Shown here piece by piece: positions 1 through 11,904 of a stretch of 64,000 bases of DNA. Source of the DNA: Nageia nagi (lineage: Eukaryota; Pinophyta); assembly GCA_050084985.1 (NCBI GenBank), contig JBITNC010000002.1, forward strand, positions 17,546,001 through 17,610,000, given 5' to 3'. The notes under the pieces are model-generated. The model made no database searches. It saw only the letters and a program-made list of their open reading frames with translations, and was not told where the DNA came from. A program made the translations under genes and the position numbers. The first letter of the stretch is position 1; every line of letters starts with the position of its first letter.

Positions 1-2892
1 GAGTGCCTTTGCACTTTCCACCATATTTTCAAGTAAGTCATGATTTGATAGCTTTCCATATGCTTTTGACAACAAAAGAACCACTAATTTTTATAGGGAT
101 AGGGGTGATAATGATGGATGGGAAATCCATATTTTTCCAAGCTTTCTTACCAAAACGGATACCTTGAGAAATATTATGTTTGATAAGAATTTCCCAAGCT
201 TTAGAGCTTAGAGTGCTCTAATAATCCACTTGAAACTAAACACATAGCCTTATCTCTGGAAATCAAAAATGTCCATACCTCTAGAGTGCTTAGGAAGATA
301 AAAGACATTCCCATGCAACTTGGTGAAAGCCATTGTTTTCTTTGTTGTTGGCCCATAAATGTTTTTTAAGAAGCTTTTCCTGCTTCTTATAGCAGGGTTG
401 GGAGGGGACCCAACAAGATGAATAATAAACATGTGTGAAGGCAAGGACTTTAGGACAAATTTAAAATTTCCCTTCCAATAAAAGTTTTTTTGAAATCTAA
501 TAAGAAAGCTTTTTTTCCACTCTTTGAATCACATGAGACCATAACTAGGTTTGGGGTGGCTTGGAAAGAAAAGGGAATACTTAATAATTTAAACACTTCT
601 CCTAGTTGAATCCATTGCTAATGATACTATAAAAACTAATTGGATAAAACTATCACATACTATCTATAACAAGAAGTTTTATTCCATTGAATACTAGAGC
701 CAAAAGCTTTGTAGAATGTGTCCAAACAAGAGAAAGCTTATCAGAAAAAAATTGATCTTCCCTCAAAGTGAGGAAATAATCATTTGCAAAGTGACCATTG
801 ATGAGCTGCCCTTGATTTCTAAGAAGAGATATACCATGAAGATTCCCTTGGGAGGCTGTGGAAGCAAGCAAATATCCAAATACTTCAACAACTAACACAT
901 AAAGAGAGGGAGTTAGTGTCTAACCGATCTATGCAACCCAAAAGGAATCATCTGATTACCTTCAAGGGTAATAACTATCAAAGCATTGGAAAAAAGCATC
1001 TTAACTAAACCAATGAAACTAGGGCCAAAGATAAGAGCTTGGAGTATTGCAAGAATAAAAAACCACTCAATTTTATCATATGTTTGCTCAAAATCAATTT
1101 TTATAAACAATGTATTTTGTTGAGAAGCCCAAGCCCATTCCATACCTTCCCAAAATGTAATGAAATTGTTAAGAATGTATCAAATCTAAATGAAGTTTGT
1201 TTGTTTAGGGTGAATAATTTAAGTCAACAAAGGTCTGAGTCTTAAAGATAAGGCTTTGGCTATGATTTTGTAGTTGATATTTAATATAGTGATAGGTCTC
1301 TAGCTAGTGATAAGATTAGGATTTCTAGACTAGGGGATGAGCTTAATATTTCCTTTATTTATAATATCTCCCAATGAGCCAGTAGCAAGGGATTCATGAT
1401 AGACACAAAGAAGATCTGGGCCAACCACATCCCATAACTCATAAAATCCATAAGGAAAAACATCAAGTCTAGGAGCTTTCTTATTAACCATACACGAATG
1501 AGCCTGCTTGAGATTCTCAATAGTGAGTAGGTGCTCACACTCCTCTCTATAAGAGCTAGAGAGTTTGATAAGGACAACTCCACAACATTCTTCCAAGGCT
1601 TCATATCTTTCCAGAGTAAGGGGTTGTGGGGTGAAGACTTGTTGGTAATGCTTAACAAAGGCATGAGCAATACCAGGAGGGTCTGTAATTATCTCATCCT
1701 CATCCATTATGACCTTGAATCGATTAATCATTTTAGGCGATCTTAATTTTTGAAGTAATTATTTAGTGATTTTATCCCCAATACAAAGCCAGTGTAGGCG
1801 AGCTCGAATATGAGCCCCCTTAGCTTCATAAAGATCAACTTTTCTTAACTCTTGTTTTAGTATGGTAGCATGTTGTTAGAGTTTATTACTCCAAGGATTG
1901 GCTTCTAATTGGAGAGAATCATGAGCATACTCATTCATGAGTGTATTTTTGGAGTGCTTATAAATTTTAACAAGCTTAACTCCCAAGATTCTCAAAATTG
2001 AATTTATTTTGAAGATAACATCATTCCATCACTCAATCCACCCTATGGCTCTAGCAGGTCATGGAACCAAGTTCCATACCCTACAAATATGAGTAATAGT
2101 AGCAAGGTGGTACAAAAAAGAGATTAAGACAAAAATGAGAATGGAAGATTCTGGGAAGATGCTGCGGTGGGGCTATTATGAAAAAAATTACCAGATGCTC
2201 AAAGATGGTATTTCTTGGAATAGCATGGACAAGGGGGGAATTGGAGGATGTATTCTAGAAAGAAAATATAGAATGGTCAAAGAGCATGACTCTATCTAAT
2301 CTTTTGAGGAATATATCTCCCTCAACTTGGAAATTGGACCAAGTAAACTAAACAAAATCTAGGAAACTTTAAGGGGTATGACAAGAAATGGGGTTGACAA
2401 GTCTATGATTATTTTTTAAAAAGAACCAAAAATCCCTCTCGCTTGCACACCATCACATGGGAAGTCTTCCAATCTTGTATTTTGGTTTCTTAACCATGTT
2501 GAAATCACCACAAAAAAGTTAAACTTCTTGTAGTAGAGAAAAAGCTAGCCAATGCCAAAGATTGCACCTCTTGGGTCCTTAGTTGATGACATAAACATTA
2601 ACAATTCTAAGAGGATGCCCATCAAAATCAAAGAGCATCCATACTACTTGAATTGAGGGGTATGTTCCCTAAGAGACTAACTATGAGTTCCACTTTGTAG
2701 GAATGATTATTATGGATCCATATCTACCTTGGTAATGATTAGTAGTATAGAAAGATCTTCCTAGCTATAAAAAGAAATTGACACATAATTAAGCTTCTCG
2801 TATTCTAGAACAACTTTTTCAATTTAACTGTGGACCAAATATTTTCAAACTGGGCCTATCAACCCTCTGATATTCCATGATATGTAATTCAT
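1..2892 (-). pseudogene. LINE copy A ORF2 (endonuclease-reverse transcriptase), partial
   Basis: ORF2 supplies target-site nicking and reverse transcription. The start at 2,892 gives MNYISWNIRGL, the usual opening of the AP-type endonuclease of plant LINEs. The RT begins around 1,730 (AFVKHYQQVF, then MVNKKAPRLDVFPYGFYE; the family norm is a K-x-PG-x-DG motif). The palm motif IKIDFEQTYDKIEW lies near 1,070-1,110. The catalytic box reads HFANDYFLTL near 770-790, where LINEs normally have FADD, so one catalytic Asp is Asn. Sequence below about 600 resembles the C-terminal region. Several stops and frame changes interrupt it, and the 3' end is outside the window. Confidence 0.85.
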
Positions 2893-4170
2893 TAAGTAGA
2901 TTTGAGGTGCATATTGCCATCAAACTCCTTTATTTTAGGATCCTCTTTGTCAAATATTCAATGTCTCCCAAATCCCTAAGAGATGAATATGGGTTTGCAA
3001 GGAAGGTGGCATGATTGGAACTTGCAAACACATTGAAAGGATATTTATCTTGATGGGTAGATGATGGTATTCCAAGAGAACTATGAGACCTACTAAGATG
3101 CTATAAATCTTCCTTATAATTGGTTTCCAAAAGGGAATATGAGGGAATAGAGCTAGGAATAATTGCATGGGGAGTAGTGGGAATGGAAAACAAAGGTGAT
3201 GGTTGGGGGTGAACTATAGGAGGCTATAGAGGAGTTAAGGAAACATTTTCATGAGGTGGAGCAACTAGATACTTCCTAGCTCATTGTTTCAAATTATGAA
3301 TTTTTCTCCCCACCAAAATCCATTATCCTAATGAGTTGCCATTCCTATTATTTTGTGTGGCCTTAATAGGCGGTTGGGAATTTGAAGCTGATGTCAAAAT
3401 GGAGGGAGTATTAGCCATTGGTTGTAAGGGATTGAATCTTCCTTTTATAAGGGGAAATCCTAGATATTATGATCACCCAAATGGCAATGGTAACAAGTAT
3501 TTGGTAGGTTGATATATATCAACTATTGATAGAAGGTGAACTACTCAACCTTTAGTACTAGATGGTCTTTTAAATACTTTAGAGAGGTTTGTCTTGGCAT
3601 AAACTCTTCTATAGGGTCAAACCCTATAGAAATTTTATTTTTCAACATAAACAAAAATTCCTAGAGGGGAAACATTGATTTCCAAAAAGGACTAGAGAGG
3701 AACTAGGAGACCAAGGAGTTTAACCCAGATGGGGACTTCCAACAGAGATCCCTCCCCAACAAAGAAATCTTATATCCAAGGTTGAAAGACCAAAAGTAAG
3801 TTTCTTACATACTAAGGGCCATGGTCATAGATTGACTTACCATGATCCTCATGAGGAAAATGAAATAAGAAAAAACCTTTAGTAAGGTTTTGGATTCCTT
3901 CCACTTCGACACCATAAGATGTCCAATACTTTTGAACCCAACTACAGATAATATATTCCATTGAGATATAGCCTAGAAAGTATCCGATGAGAGAATACTT
4001 CTCAAGCCAACCAAAGCATTATTAAATTCATCAACATGGATAGTAGCATCTGAAACAATGAGATTACCTCATATTACACCTTTGAGATGAACTTTTGGGC
4101 TTCCTTAGATGCCATTGCTTTGTCCAACAGCTTCAACAATATTTGAAACTATCGAATGAGTTGAATCCAT
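2889..4170 (-). pseudogene. LINE copy A ORF1 (DUF4283 / CCHC nucleic-acid-binding protein)
   Basis: In plant L1 elements ORF1 encodes the RNA-binding protein of the retrotransposition particle. The start ATG at 4,170 (MDSTHSIVSN...) was chosen because the aligned copy B also has an ATG there. A degraded zinc knuckle reads CYHCHLGDHNI*DFP near 3,450-3,500, and the last expected Cys is Phe. The C-terminus (EFDGNMHLKST) matches ELDGDMNLNFAQ of copy B and ends in TAATGA, which overlaps the ORF2 start. Stops are scattered through the frame, so no full protein can be made. Confidence 0.75.
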
Positions 4171-4345
4171 ATTTACAAAAAAAACAACACCCCCCTTAAG
4201 GTGGTGTTAGGATGACTAACATGGCCCTCAAAGCTAAAGGTAATAAATCTCACACATAGGATGAAGTTATGTGAAAATCTAAAAAAATTACTCAATGAAT
4301 ACAAACCAAAACTCCTAGAATTGCAGAGCCCTCAACAAAATTCCT

Positions 4346-4849
4346 TTTAAATCATATTGGAAGTCTAATATTTAGTTGTAATGATGATATTAATAATTTA
4401 ATTTTTCTTTTTTGAAATATTCTAATAAAGTATTTAATTATTATAATAATTTTGATATTTTTAAAGTGATGAATTTATGAATATGGCAATGAAGTGAATT
4501 GGTGTATTATATTGCATGGAAATCATAACAAGGCATGATTCACTCAAGGTAATGATGCACCAAAAACTCTTAAAGGTACAATATTGTTGAAGGATTTGGA
4601 TCTACAAATATTTTCATTCTCTTGGTTCATGGGCAAAGCCAAACATCATATTTTTAGTAATTACAATCATGAGAGGTAGAGTGCTTCAAACAAAATTGGT
4701 TTATTATTTCACATACAAGAGGGATAAGGCACTATGGAACAAGTTTGGGTATGAAGATCTATAGCATTTCTTAAAGAGCTTTAGGGGTCACAATGTTATG
4801 GTTTCTTAACAAATTTTATGGACATGGGATAAATGAATGGTTATAGTAG
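4346..4849. other. A+T-rich stretch, nothing recognised
   Basis: Between the 5' end of LINE copy A and the eroded ORF that follows. I see no coherent reading frame and no recognised repeat boundary. It may be leader or LTR of whatever element supplied the next ORF, but nothing in the sequence proves that. Confidence 0.4.
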
Positions 4850-5790
4850 GTGGACTTCACTTCAAAATATTTGAAGAATCCATTGTAGAAGCCAAACGAT
4901 TTTCAATAGTGGGAAGGTGTATAATAAAAGAGGTAACAAACAAAAATATTGGTGTGAAGTAGTTCTTTACCACTTATGTAGCTTTGAATCAAATTAATAA
5001 TGGGTATATTAAGTTTCAATTACCCAAAACATGGGTTGATTTACTTGATGTTTTGATGAAGTATTTCATACTTGAAGGGTGTTACACTATGGTCCTTGCT
5101 TTTCATTCCCATCCCTCTTCCATTTTATTATGAAGAATAAGGAGTATACTTTAAATTTTCCCTACTTTCTTTTCTATTCCCTATAAATATCAATTATTAG
5201 GATAAGGAAGGAAAGTAGGGATGTTCCCTTGTATCAGGGCCTCCTATTCATCATGTATAAACATGCTTGATTCATAAATCCACTCCTTAAGTCCTTAAAA
5301 TCCATCTTGAGTACCTCCTTCACTAGTATAGTTCAGAATATAATGATGACCCTACGGACCACATCACCCTTGCTTAGCTTATGCTCAAACACAAAGAAAA
5401 CTACAAAAGCAAAAAGGAAGGAGTGATTCGCTCCAAACTGGCACATGCAAATGATATAATGACTTCCTTAGTGTAAACTCTTTGCAAATTAAAAAAAAAA
5501 GATAAGCCAATCACAACAATAGTGGATACTATTTGTAGCAACATATCTATAGTGGAACAAGGAATAAAACTTCATAAACATAACAAGGAGTAAGATCCCA
5601 TTGTGATACAAGACGAAGATAATGATCTAGATTTCATTCCATTGATAAATCATAAGAATATTTATAGGTCAACAAAGCACATCAAGCCAAGAGGAAAATC
5701 CATACCAAAACCCCCTTGGGCAAGACCTAATCAACAACAAAGAAAGGAGAAGAAAATGATCATCCACTACATATTTCTAAGTGTTACTAC
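4850..5790 (+). pseudogene. Eroded ORF of unknown family
   Basis: A plus-strand frame from about 4,850 (GGLHFKIFEESIVEAKRF...) runs to about 5,130 with one TAG near 4,960. It includes a well-formed hydrophobic/polar stretch, TWVDLLDVLMKYFILEGCY. After a frame change a lysine-rich tail appears at 5,490-5,760 (IKPRGKSIPKPPWARPNQQQ). The order of structured region then basic low-complexity tail resembles gag-type or other mobile-element proteins, but I do not recognise the family. It is interrupted, so probably not expressed as one protein. No nearby host gene or promoter signal was seen. Confidence 0.4.
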
Positions 5791-6207
5791 AATTTTACTA
5801 CATTATTGCTAGTACTATCTACCTACTTACCCTTTTGATTTTGTTAAAGCATATATGTTTAGTATAGTTTTAATTGTAAGTAGTTTTGACTACCCAAATA
5901 TGTAGTTTCAATAAATACATGGTTTGGTCAATTTAGTCAATTTCCTCTATATGGTTTTCCTAACTTATCTTGTAATTATGTATAACATGTTTTATACAAG
6001 GTCCCTTTTTTGTTAGGAATACCTATTTTTTATTTATGGTTCAAGGGGTAAACCAAAAATCCCTTGTTAATATAATACGACACCATTTACCGATCGAAAA
6101 AAGAAAGCGTTGGGTTTATAATTAACTAAATGTTTTTTTTTTAAATATTTAAGTTAGTCATGGTTTTAATTTTATTTATATATTTTTGAAATATTACAAA
6201 ATTAAAA

Positions 6208-6243
<36 letters not shown>

Positions 6244-6339
6244 GAACTCATTAATCATGTCTATTTTTCTAAATAATGCAATGCTTATTTTAAATGCCCA
6301 AAGTATTAAATAATATAATAATTATATTGACATTTTAAA
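5791..6339. other. Non-coding A+T-rich spacer
   Basis: Contains long T and A runs and the TA microsatellite listed separately. I see no gene and no recognisable element end. Confidence 0.5.
6210..6240. repeat. (TA)n microsatellite
   Basis: About 30 bp of uninterrupted TA dinucleotide directly upstream of the LTR-like repeat copy 1. Confidence 0.95.
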
Positions 6340-7200
6340 CTATCGAGATTGATTCTTTGAAAGGAACTATATTTACTCATTACAATGAATTAAATGAATA
6401 CATATAAATATAATATTTGAGCCATGAAGAAGAAGATAAGAGCCTATATTTATGTGTGAAACAAAAGAAAAAGGACTTTTCAAATCTCTCCTCAAGATTG
6501 AATAGAGCCAAAGTAGAATATATGTTCAATCCCAAGATTATAAAGTGTGAAAGAATATAATCTTTTTGAACTTTCTATATAGAAGATCCAAATACCTATG
6601 AAGCCTATAGATAAATCCATATAAACATTAATAGTAATATATATCAAGCATTATATATTATTAGAACCTGATTATCCACAAAATGAAAGGCTATGATATA
6701 GAAACTATAGGCTTTTGGAACTAAGTTAATAATTGGTCTTTAATTGTGTCTCCAAGCAAAGTATGGTATGAAATTTAAAAGAAGATGATAAGTATGAAGT
6801 AGAATTAAAAAGAAAAAGATTAAATGTACTATTAACACCTAAAAAGGAATTTTAATTTAATTAAAATACACCTTTTAGGTATCTAAAATTAATTGTTTAT
6901 TTAAGTGATTTATTGTTATCTTGAGTATTGTGCACTCTCACTACCTTTATGTTTTATGACAACAGATCACCCCAAAGATAAGCCCAAGAAGGTATCTTGC
7001 TATTAGAACTTTATAAGCCTAAGGAGGATCCTTGGCACTAGACCTATTACCTATAAAAGTAGAGATTATGTATCATGAAATAATTTGTATCCTTGATAGG
7101 TGGTAAAAATAATACTCTTAACTGATGTTCTTCAACACCACATATCATATCTAGATTTTGTTATACTCAAGTATACTTTATTCCTGCAATCATTTGATCC
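6340..7200 (+). repeat. LTR-like dispersed repeat, copy 1
   Basis: Aligns by eye with 19,470-20,510 in the same orientation over nearly 900 bp. Shared blocks include GATTCTTT followed by an AAGG run, an AAGATTGA.TAGAG.CAAAGTA block, a GGAACTAA.TTAATA block, and a near-identical GTTCTTCAACACCAC (about 7,127 and 20,451). There is no protein frame. Length and character suit an LTR, but clear TG/CA ends and target duplications were not found, so the class is uncertain. Confidence 0.55.
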
Positions 7201-8106
7201 ATCACATGTGAAGAAATTAGTTCTAAGTAGCCCTCATGATAACAATTGAAGGTTCTAAAGGTCTCTATGTGGGTCATTAAGCAATGATGCTCTATTTTGA
7301 GTGAAACACTTTGTAAAGGTTTGGTTTGGTGGTCCACAAGTTCGTAAGTTTATTTAAATTCAGATTTGATAGGTTAAGGTTAATTGAGCATTGTGGATTA
7401 TTATCATCTCCATATTAGATTACTTTAATCAATAATAGGACTATGATCTCTATTAATTACACTATTATTAGTTGTGATTTAATATCACACTTAACCCTAA
7501 TAATTAACTACAAATTAATTATTTTAATTATAACAAAATGGTGAACTCATTTGTGTCTTATAAACCATAAATTTTTTATTTTAGGCTATCACATTTTTGT
7601 AGAGTCTTTCATTGAAAGTGCTAGTTTGTATTTGCTCTTTAGTTTCGATAATTTTTTACAAGAAATTTGTTTTCTTAAATATTATTGGATTTGAAGAAGA
7701 TTTATTATTGGTGAATTTCTTATTTGAAGAAAACCCTAGATTTTGAAGGTCATTTTGTTAAAATTAGTGTGATATAGCATCATAAAAGTGTGTGCAAATC
7801 ATATATAGTCATAATTAATGAATATTTACAATTTATAAATATCATATTATGCATATAATGGCCTCTCCATGGTCCCTCAATAAATTATGGAAAATGATGT
7901 GTGTTATATTAATAATACTTTGTCCTACATGTTTATCATATTTTTCATATTGCATGATGTTTATTTGTGTATTATTGACCGTAATATTTATGTGTTCTAT
8001 AGGAATAACATTATGTTGTATCATTTATTTCACATTATATTCTATTTTTTTCCCTAATAATATGCCTATAGAAACCTTAAAGATAAGAAGTTCCAAGTAT
8101 TAAATA
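7201..8106. other. Spacer or leader between LTR-like repeat and eroded ORF
   Basis: A+T-rich. Two short ORFs overlap antisense to each other here (7,842-8,103) because stop codons happen to be scarce; neither shows a motif. If the preceding repeat is an LTR this would be its leader, but no primer-binding site is clear. Confidence 0.4.
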
Positions 8107-8760
8107 ATGATTAAGAAAAAAAAGATTGATGTAATTTTCATTTATAACATCCCAAGTTCTTGTGTATATGTTAATAACACTTATAGAGATGATATTTCCA
8201 TGAATGATGATACCTTAGATATTACTAGTAATGATGATAATAATGTTATATGCAAAGATCAAGATATAACATAAGTGCAGGAAGAAGTTAAAGATATTTT
8301 TACAAGGTATAAGTAGGATACTACAATTAAGAGTCACAACCCCCTCATGTTTGATGATATCCTGAGCGACGGTGCTTCGCAAGGTGATAATGCTCCATAT
8401 TGAAAGGGAAATGACAAGAAGAAAGAGAATTCAGTTCCTACACCACAAGTTTGGATCTCAAATATCTAGGTAAGTGATTATTCCCATGTTTTATTTAATT
8501 ATGAATTTGAAAATAAGAAATTAGAATTAGAAGTAAAGAATTATAACAATTTTGATGATTATAAATAAATAGAACTAGTTGATATTGAGGAAAAAACTGA
8601 ACAATTTGATGATTGGAGAACTCTATATATGCCATTAACATCACAACCAATTTGGTCAAAGGATGAAAAGATGATTTCTATAGAATTATTGGATGATATT
8701 ATAAAATATGATAAGTTTAAAAAGATGTAAGATACTAAAAGATATGTTAGATCATTTCAT
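8107..8760 (+). pseudogene. Eroded acidic ORF, probably of an LTR element
   Basis: A plus-strand frame beginning MIKKKKIDVIFIYNIP can be followed with a few stops to about 8,730. It has an Asp/Asn-rich segment (ISMNDDTLDITSNDDNN) and later DDWRTLYMPLTSQPIW. It lies about 900 bp downstream of LTR-like repeat copy 1 in the same orientation, the position of a gag or pre-gag ORF. No retroviral-type gag motif is clear, so the assignment rests on context and is weak. Confidence 0.35.
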
Positions 8761-10180
8761 ATCATATGGTACAATTGCATCTTTTAGAAAATATGGTGGA
8801 TGAGGCCAAGTTATCACTTTGGATTGGTTTTTGAGACTTAGAAAAATTCTGGGTTGGATAGTTGCTTTCCTTCTCTAAGCTAGTTTTTGGGCCTCATTTT
8901 GAGAGATCTTTTAGGTTCCTTTTTCTACAAGCATATGATTTTTAGAATGCTATTACATTAAACTATAAATTAAAATATCACACCTACTTTGGTTCAAGGA
9001 GGCTATAATTAAACAAGTATGAACAAGATAATTGATCACTTTTTGACATGTTTGTTACAACAATCCATCAAATTTTGGACCTTATTTTTGTACATGAAGA
9101 TTATGTAATGTATATGGAACATGAATACAAATATAAGCATAATAAGATTAAAATATGCTCTATAATCATGCTCAAATGATAAAAAAAATACACCTATGAT
9201 TAAGAATTACACAACATTTGATTTACAAGCACTAAGTAAACACATCCACACACCTAAGCAACAATTTTTGAAAAAATGAAATGGAACATGGTTTCCTTAT
9301 TACTTGAAAGCATATACCATTGTGCAAGACTCTTTGGATATTGAATTACTTTGCATCATCAATAATCTATACAAGAACATTCTCCATGTTTGAAACACAA
9401 TTTCCCATAGTATAAATATTTGAAAGTATAATATAAAATGTAATGTACATTTAGTTTTCAACAAAAAATATTGTTACATGTAGAATTCATAAAAATAAAA
9501 GAAGGATTATTTCCTATAAAAATTGATACATAGGTATTCAAAATATGGAAGATGTATGATGTAGACATAGTTTTATAGATTGCAAGGATTGTAGGACATG
9601 AAATTCATGGATAGAGCAAGGATGCCCTTAAATTTTTGTGATCATTTTTCTACAAGCATATAATTTTTATAATGTTGGTATACTAAAATCCAAATTATGA
9701 TATTAGGAACATCCTTTGGTTATATGGTGTTCTAATTGTATAAGCATGAAAAAGATATTCATGAATGTGTCTGCTTAGTGCCTATAGAATTCATAACTTA
9801 TAACATTTTGAGTTTTTTAAGTTTTTCAGAAAGAGCAACTAAGGAGGTAGAGAAATTAGCTTGTACCTTTTTGAGTAGAGGGGGTACAAAAATTGAAGAA
9901 TTTCTAGTTTGCTGCAAAGAGTAGAATAGAGGTTGCATAAGCACCCAACATGTATTCTTCTATATATCTTGTTAAGCAATTTTCATGCTTCTAGAATAAA
10001 AGTCTATAGGGACTTTTTCATTAAACTATTTTTGTGCTTCTATGAATCATTTCAATTTTTCTCAAGAAAGAAGAATCGATGGAGTTGAGCACTTGGAATA
10101 TTAGACAAGCACTTGGGAAACTTAGGTGAGCACTTGTAACATTTTGAATGTTTTAGAAAGAGCAGAATCAAGTGGGTAGA
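8761..10180. other. Non-coding repeats; 130-bp direct repeat
   Basis: Contains two diverged direct copies at about 8,905-9,030 and 9,640-9,770, both opening with TTTTTCTACAAGCATAT. A related segment (AACATTTTGA...AGAAAGAGCA) occurs near 9,805 and 10,138. Near 10,088-10,135 the word GCACTTG recurs three times at roughly 25-bp spacing. No coding frame is convincing. Confidence 0.5.
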
Positions 10181-10184
10181 GTAA

Positions 10185-10370
10185 TTCTACCATATGGTCT
10201 AAAATGGTACAATTATATTGTACTATACCATATAGTCTAAAATGATGTAATTGTACTATACCATATGATATGAAATGACCTAAATGCACCAACATATGAT
10301 ATGAAATTATCTAACTACACTATATGGTTTGAAATCATGCAATTATACCATATGATTATAGGATATACCA
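10185..10370 (+). repeat. Degenerate minisatellite (about 30-37 bp unit), array 1
   Basis: Five to six imperfect units built around ACCATATGGTCTAAAATG followed by a TAATTGTAC-like spacer. Later units have CATATGATATGAAAT in the same place. CATATG is palindromic, so each unit carries a small dyad. Confidence 0.7.
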
Positions 10371-11034
10371 TTCATAGGTACAACAAATATATCCTTAAAC
10401 TCTTTGATATGATGAAACACTTAAGATTATAGGAACTAACATACTTTAGAGTCCTTTAAGCATTTTTAGATAATGATATTGACAAGTTTCATATCTAATT
10501 CAATTAATTGATGCAATTATATTTATTGTTTAAGAAACTTTTGGAGCTTTAAAATAGAGCAGGTATATTTATGGAAAAACATAAATGACATGATTTAGAT
10601 AGCTTTAACTATTTTTAGATAATGCAATTGAAAGGTTTTAGACTAGATTCAAACATACAAAAAAGAAGGATATTAAAATAATTATACCTCATTTGATGAA
10701 AACTACTTGGATCCAACCGATCCTCCCTCACCCTCCATGTATCCCTCTCTTTATTTAATTCCTACAACTTCCCTTAACTTGGTTTAAAAAACTTTTTGGC
10801 AATATTTGACCCATAAAATGAATGAATTCAATGACAAGTTAGGTGAAGAAAGTGATTTAATGATATTTGAAGTATTATTACTAGAAATATTATAAAAAAT
10901 ATTAAAGAATATTCCATCTAACTCTTCATTAGTTTTATTTATGTTATGGGTCAACTAACTTGTCTCAGCTTCCTATTACGCAATAATGGCATAAATATTT
11001 TTAAAAGTGTTAATAAATATTTGTACAAAGGATC
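10371..11034. other. Non-coding spacer
   Basis: No gene recognised. A short frame near 10,815-10,980 is interrupted by stops and shows no motif. Confidence 0.4.
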
Positions 11035-11180
11035 TAAATGCACCAAAATATGATATAAAATGATCTTATTACACCATATGGTCTAAAATGAATCATTATA
11101 CATGCATTATATGGGGATCATTGGTGCAGACATTGTATGGGGATCATTATTTGTTGTGTGCATTGTATGGGGATTATTGC
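11035..11180 (+). repeat. Degenerate minisatellite, array 2, and 30-bp ATGGGGATCATT repeat
   Basis: 11,035-11,100 repeats the CATATGGTCTAAAATG unit of array 1. It passes directly into three copies of CATT.TATGGGGAT.ATT at about 30-bp spacing (11,104-11,180), immediately before the PPR fragment. Confidence 0.65.
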
Positions 11181-11575
11181 TTTGAACTTCACTGCCAAAA
11201 TAACCATAAAACCTAAATTGGGTGTGTGGATGTGTCTACTTGGTGCTTGTAAATTGAATGTTATGGTTTTGAATGCACTAATAGATATGCATGTAAAATG
11301 TAGAATAAACTAAACTCTTATTGCATTATTCTTGGGATGAATAATTTTACATACATTGTTGATCTTCTTGACCATGTAGGCTATATTGAGGAAGCTTTGA
11401 ACTTCACTTCCAAAGTATCAATAAAACCTAAATTGGTAATATGGATGTATGTACTTAGTGCTTGCAAATCAATTGTTGTAGTTTTGAATGCCCTAATAGA
11501 CATGTATGCAAAATGCAGAAAAAACCCTTACAACATGAGGGACTCTTATCACATTATTCCTAGGATAAATCCAAA
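11180..11575 (+). pseudogene. PPR protein fragment, tandemly duplicated
   Basis: Pentatricopeptide repeat proteins bind organellar RNA. Here only a scrap remains. The better copy (from 11,337) reads IVDLLDHVGYIEEALNF, then SIKPKLVIWMYVLSACKS, then VLNALIDMYAKC. These match the E-type C-terminal pattern of plant PPR proteins (VDLLGRAG..EEA, IKPD..VW..LLSAC) and the PPR motif ALIDMYAKCG. The same modules appear just upstream (11,200-11,300: ITIKPKLGVWMCLLGACK, VLNALIDMHVKCRIN), so the fragment is duplicated with a period near 215 bp. There is no start, no complete array and no C-terminal domain. It is a retro- or segment-derived relic rather than a gene. Confidence 0.7.
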
Positions 11576-11904
11576 TTAAAAATTAGATAAATTTATCCTA
11601 TACTAAACAAATATTAGATAGTTATTTTTTCTTGTTACACATGAGAAATAATAGAATTGATTTCTATTATAAAAAGAAACTATTAAAATTTTATTTTGGA
11701 TGTAGTTATATTTTGTAACCAAGTTTTTTATAAGTTGTTACAGTTGTTAGGAACATAATCAAATGGTATTCTATGAATTGAACATCTTAGAATGTAATAA
11801 ATAATTAGCATCAAATAGATTTATAGTTTATATTGTTTATCCTTCAATGTTTATTTTATTGTAAGATATTTCTATCAAGTTCAAGTTATCAATTTAGATT
11901 ATTA
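11576..11904. other. Non-coding spacer
   Basis: A+T-rich, no recognisable feature, leading into the tandem repeat unit. Confidence 0.4.

Larger units (their letters stand above)
1..4345 (-). mobile_element. L1-type LINE, copy A (3' part outside window)
   Basis: A non-LTR retrotransposon read on the minus strand. Its 5' end lies near 4,345 and its 3' end runs off the window start. Order along the element: 5' UTR, ORF1 (DUF4283-like plus zinc knuckle), then ORF2 (endonuclease, reverse transcriptase and C-terminal region). It belongs to the same family as copy B at 28,821-54,530: the 5' UTR, ORF1 start, zinc knuckle, ORF junction and RT can all be aligned by eye. Both ORFs carry many stops and frameshifts, so it is dead. 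The exact 5' end is approximate because no target duplication could be tested. Confidence 0.85.

Noticed and set aside
7842-8103. Overlapping ORFs on both strands, hydrophobic on the plus strand
   Set aside because: Opposite-strand mirror ORFs with no motif; best explained by composition.
10088-11180. Possible CRISPR-like array
   Set aside because: The repeats are degenerate and have no unique spacers of constant length; the context is a plant nuclear genome.
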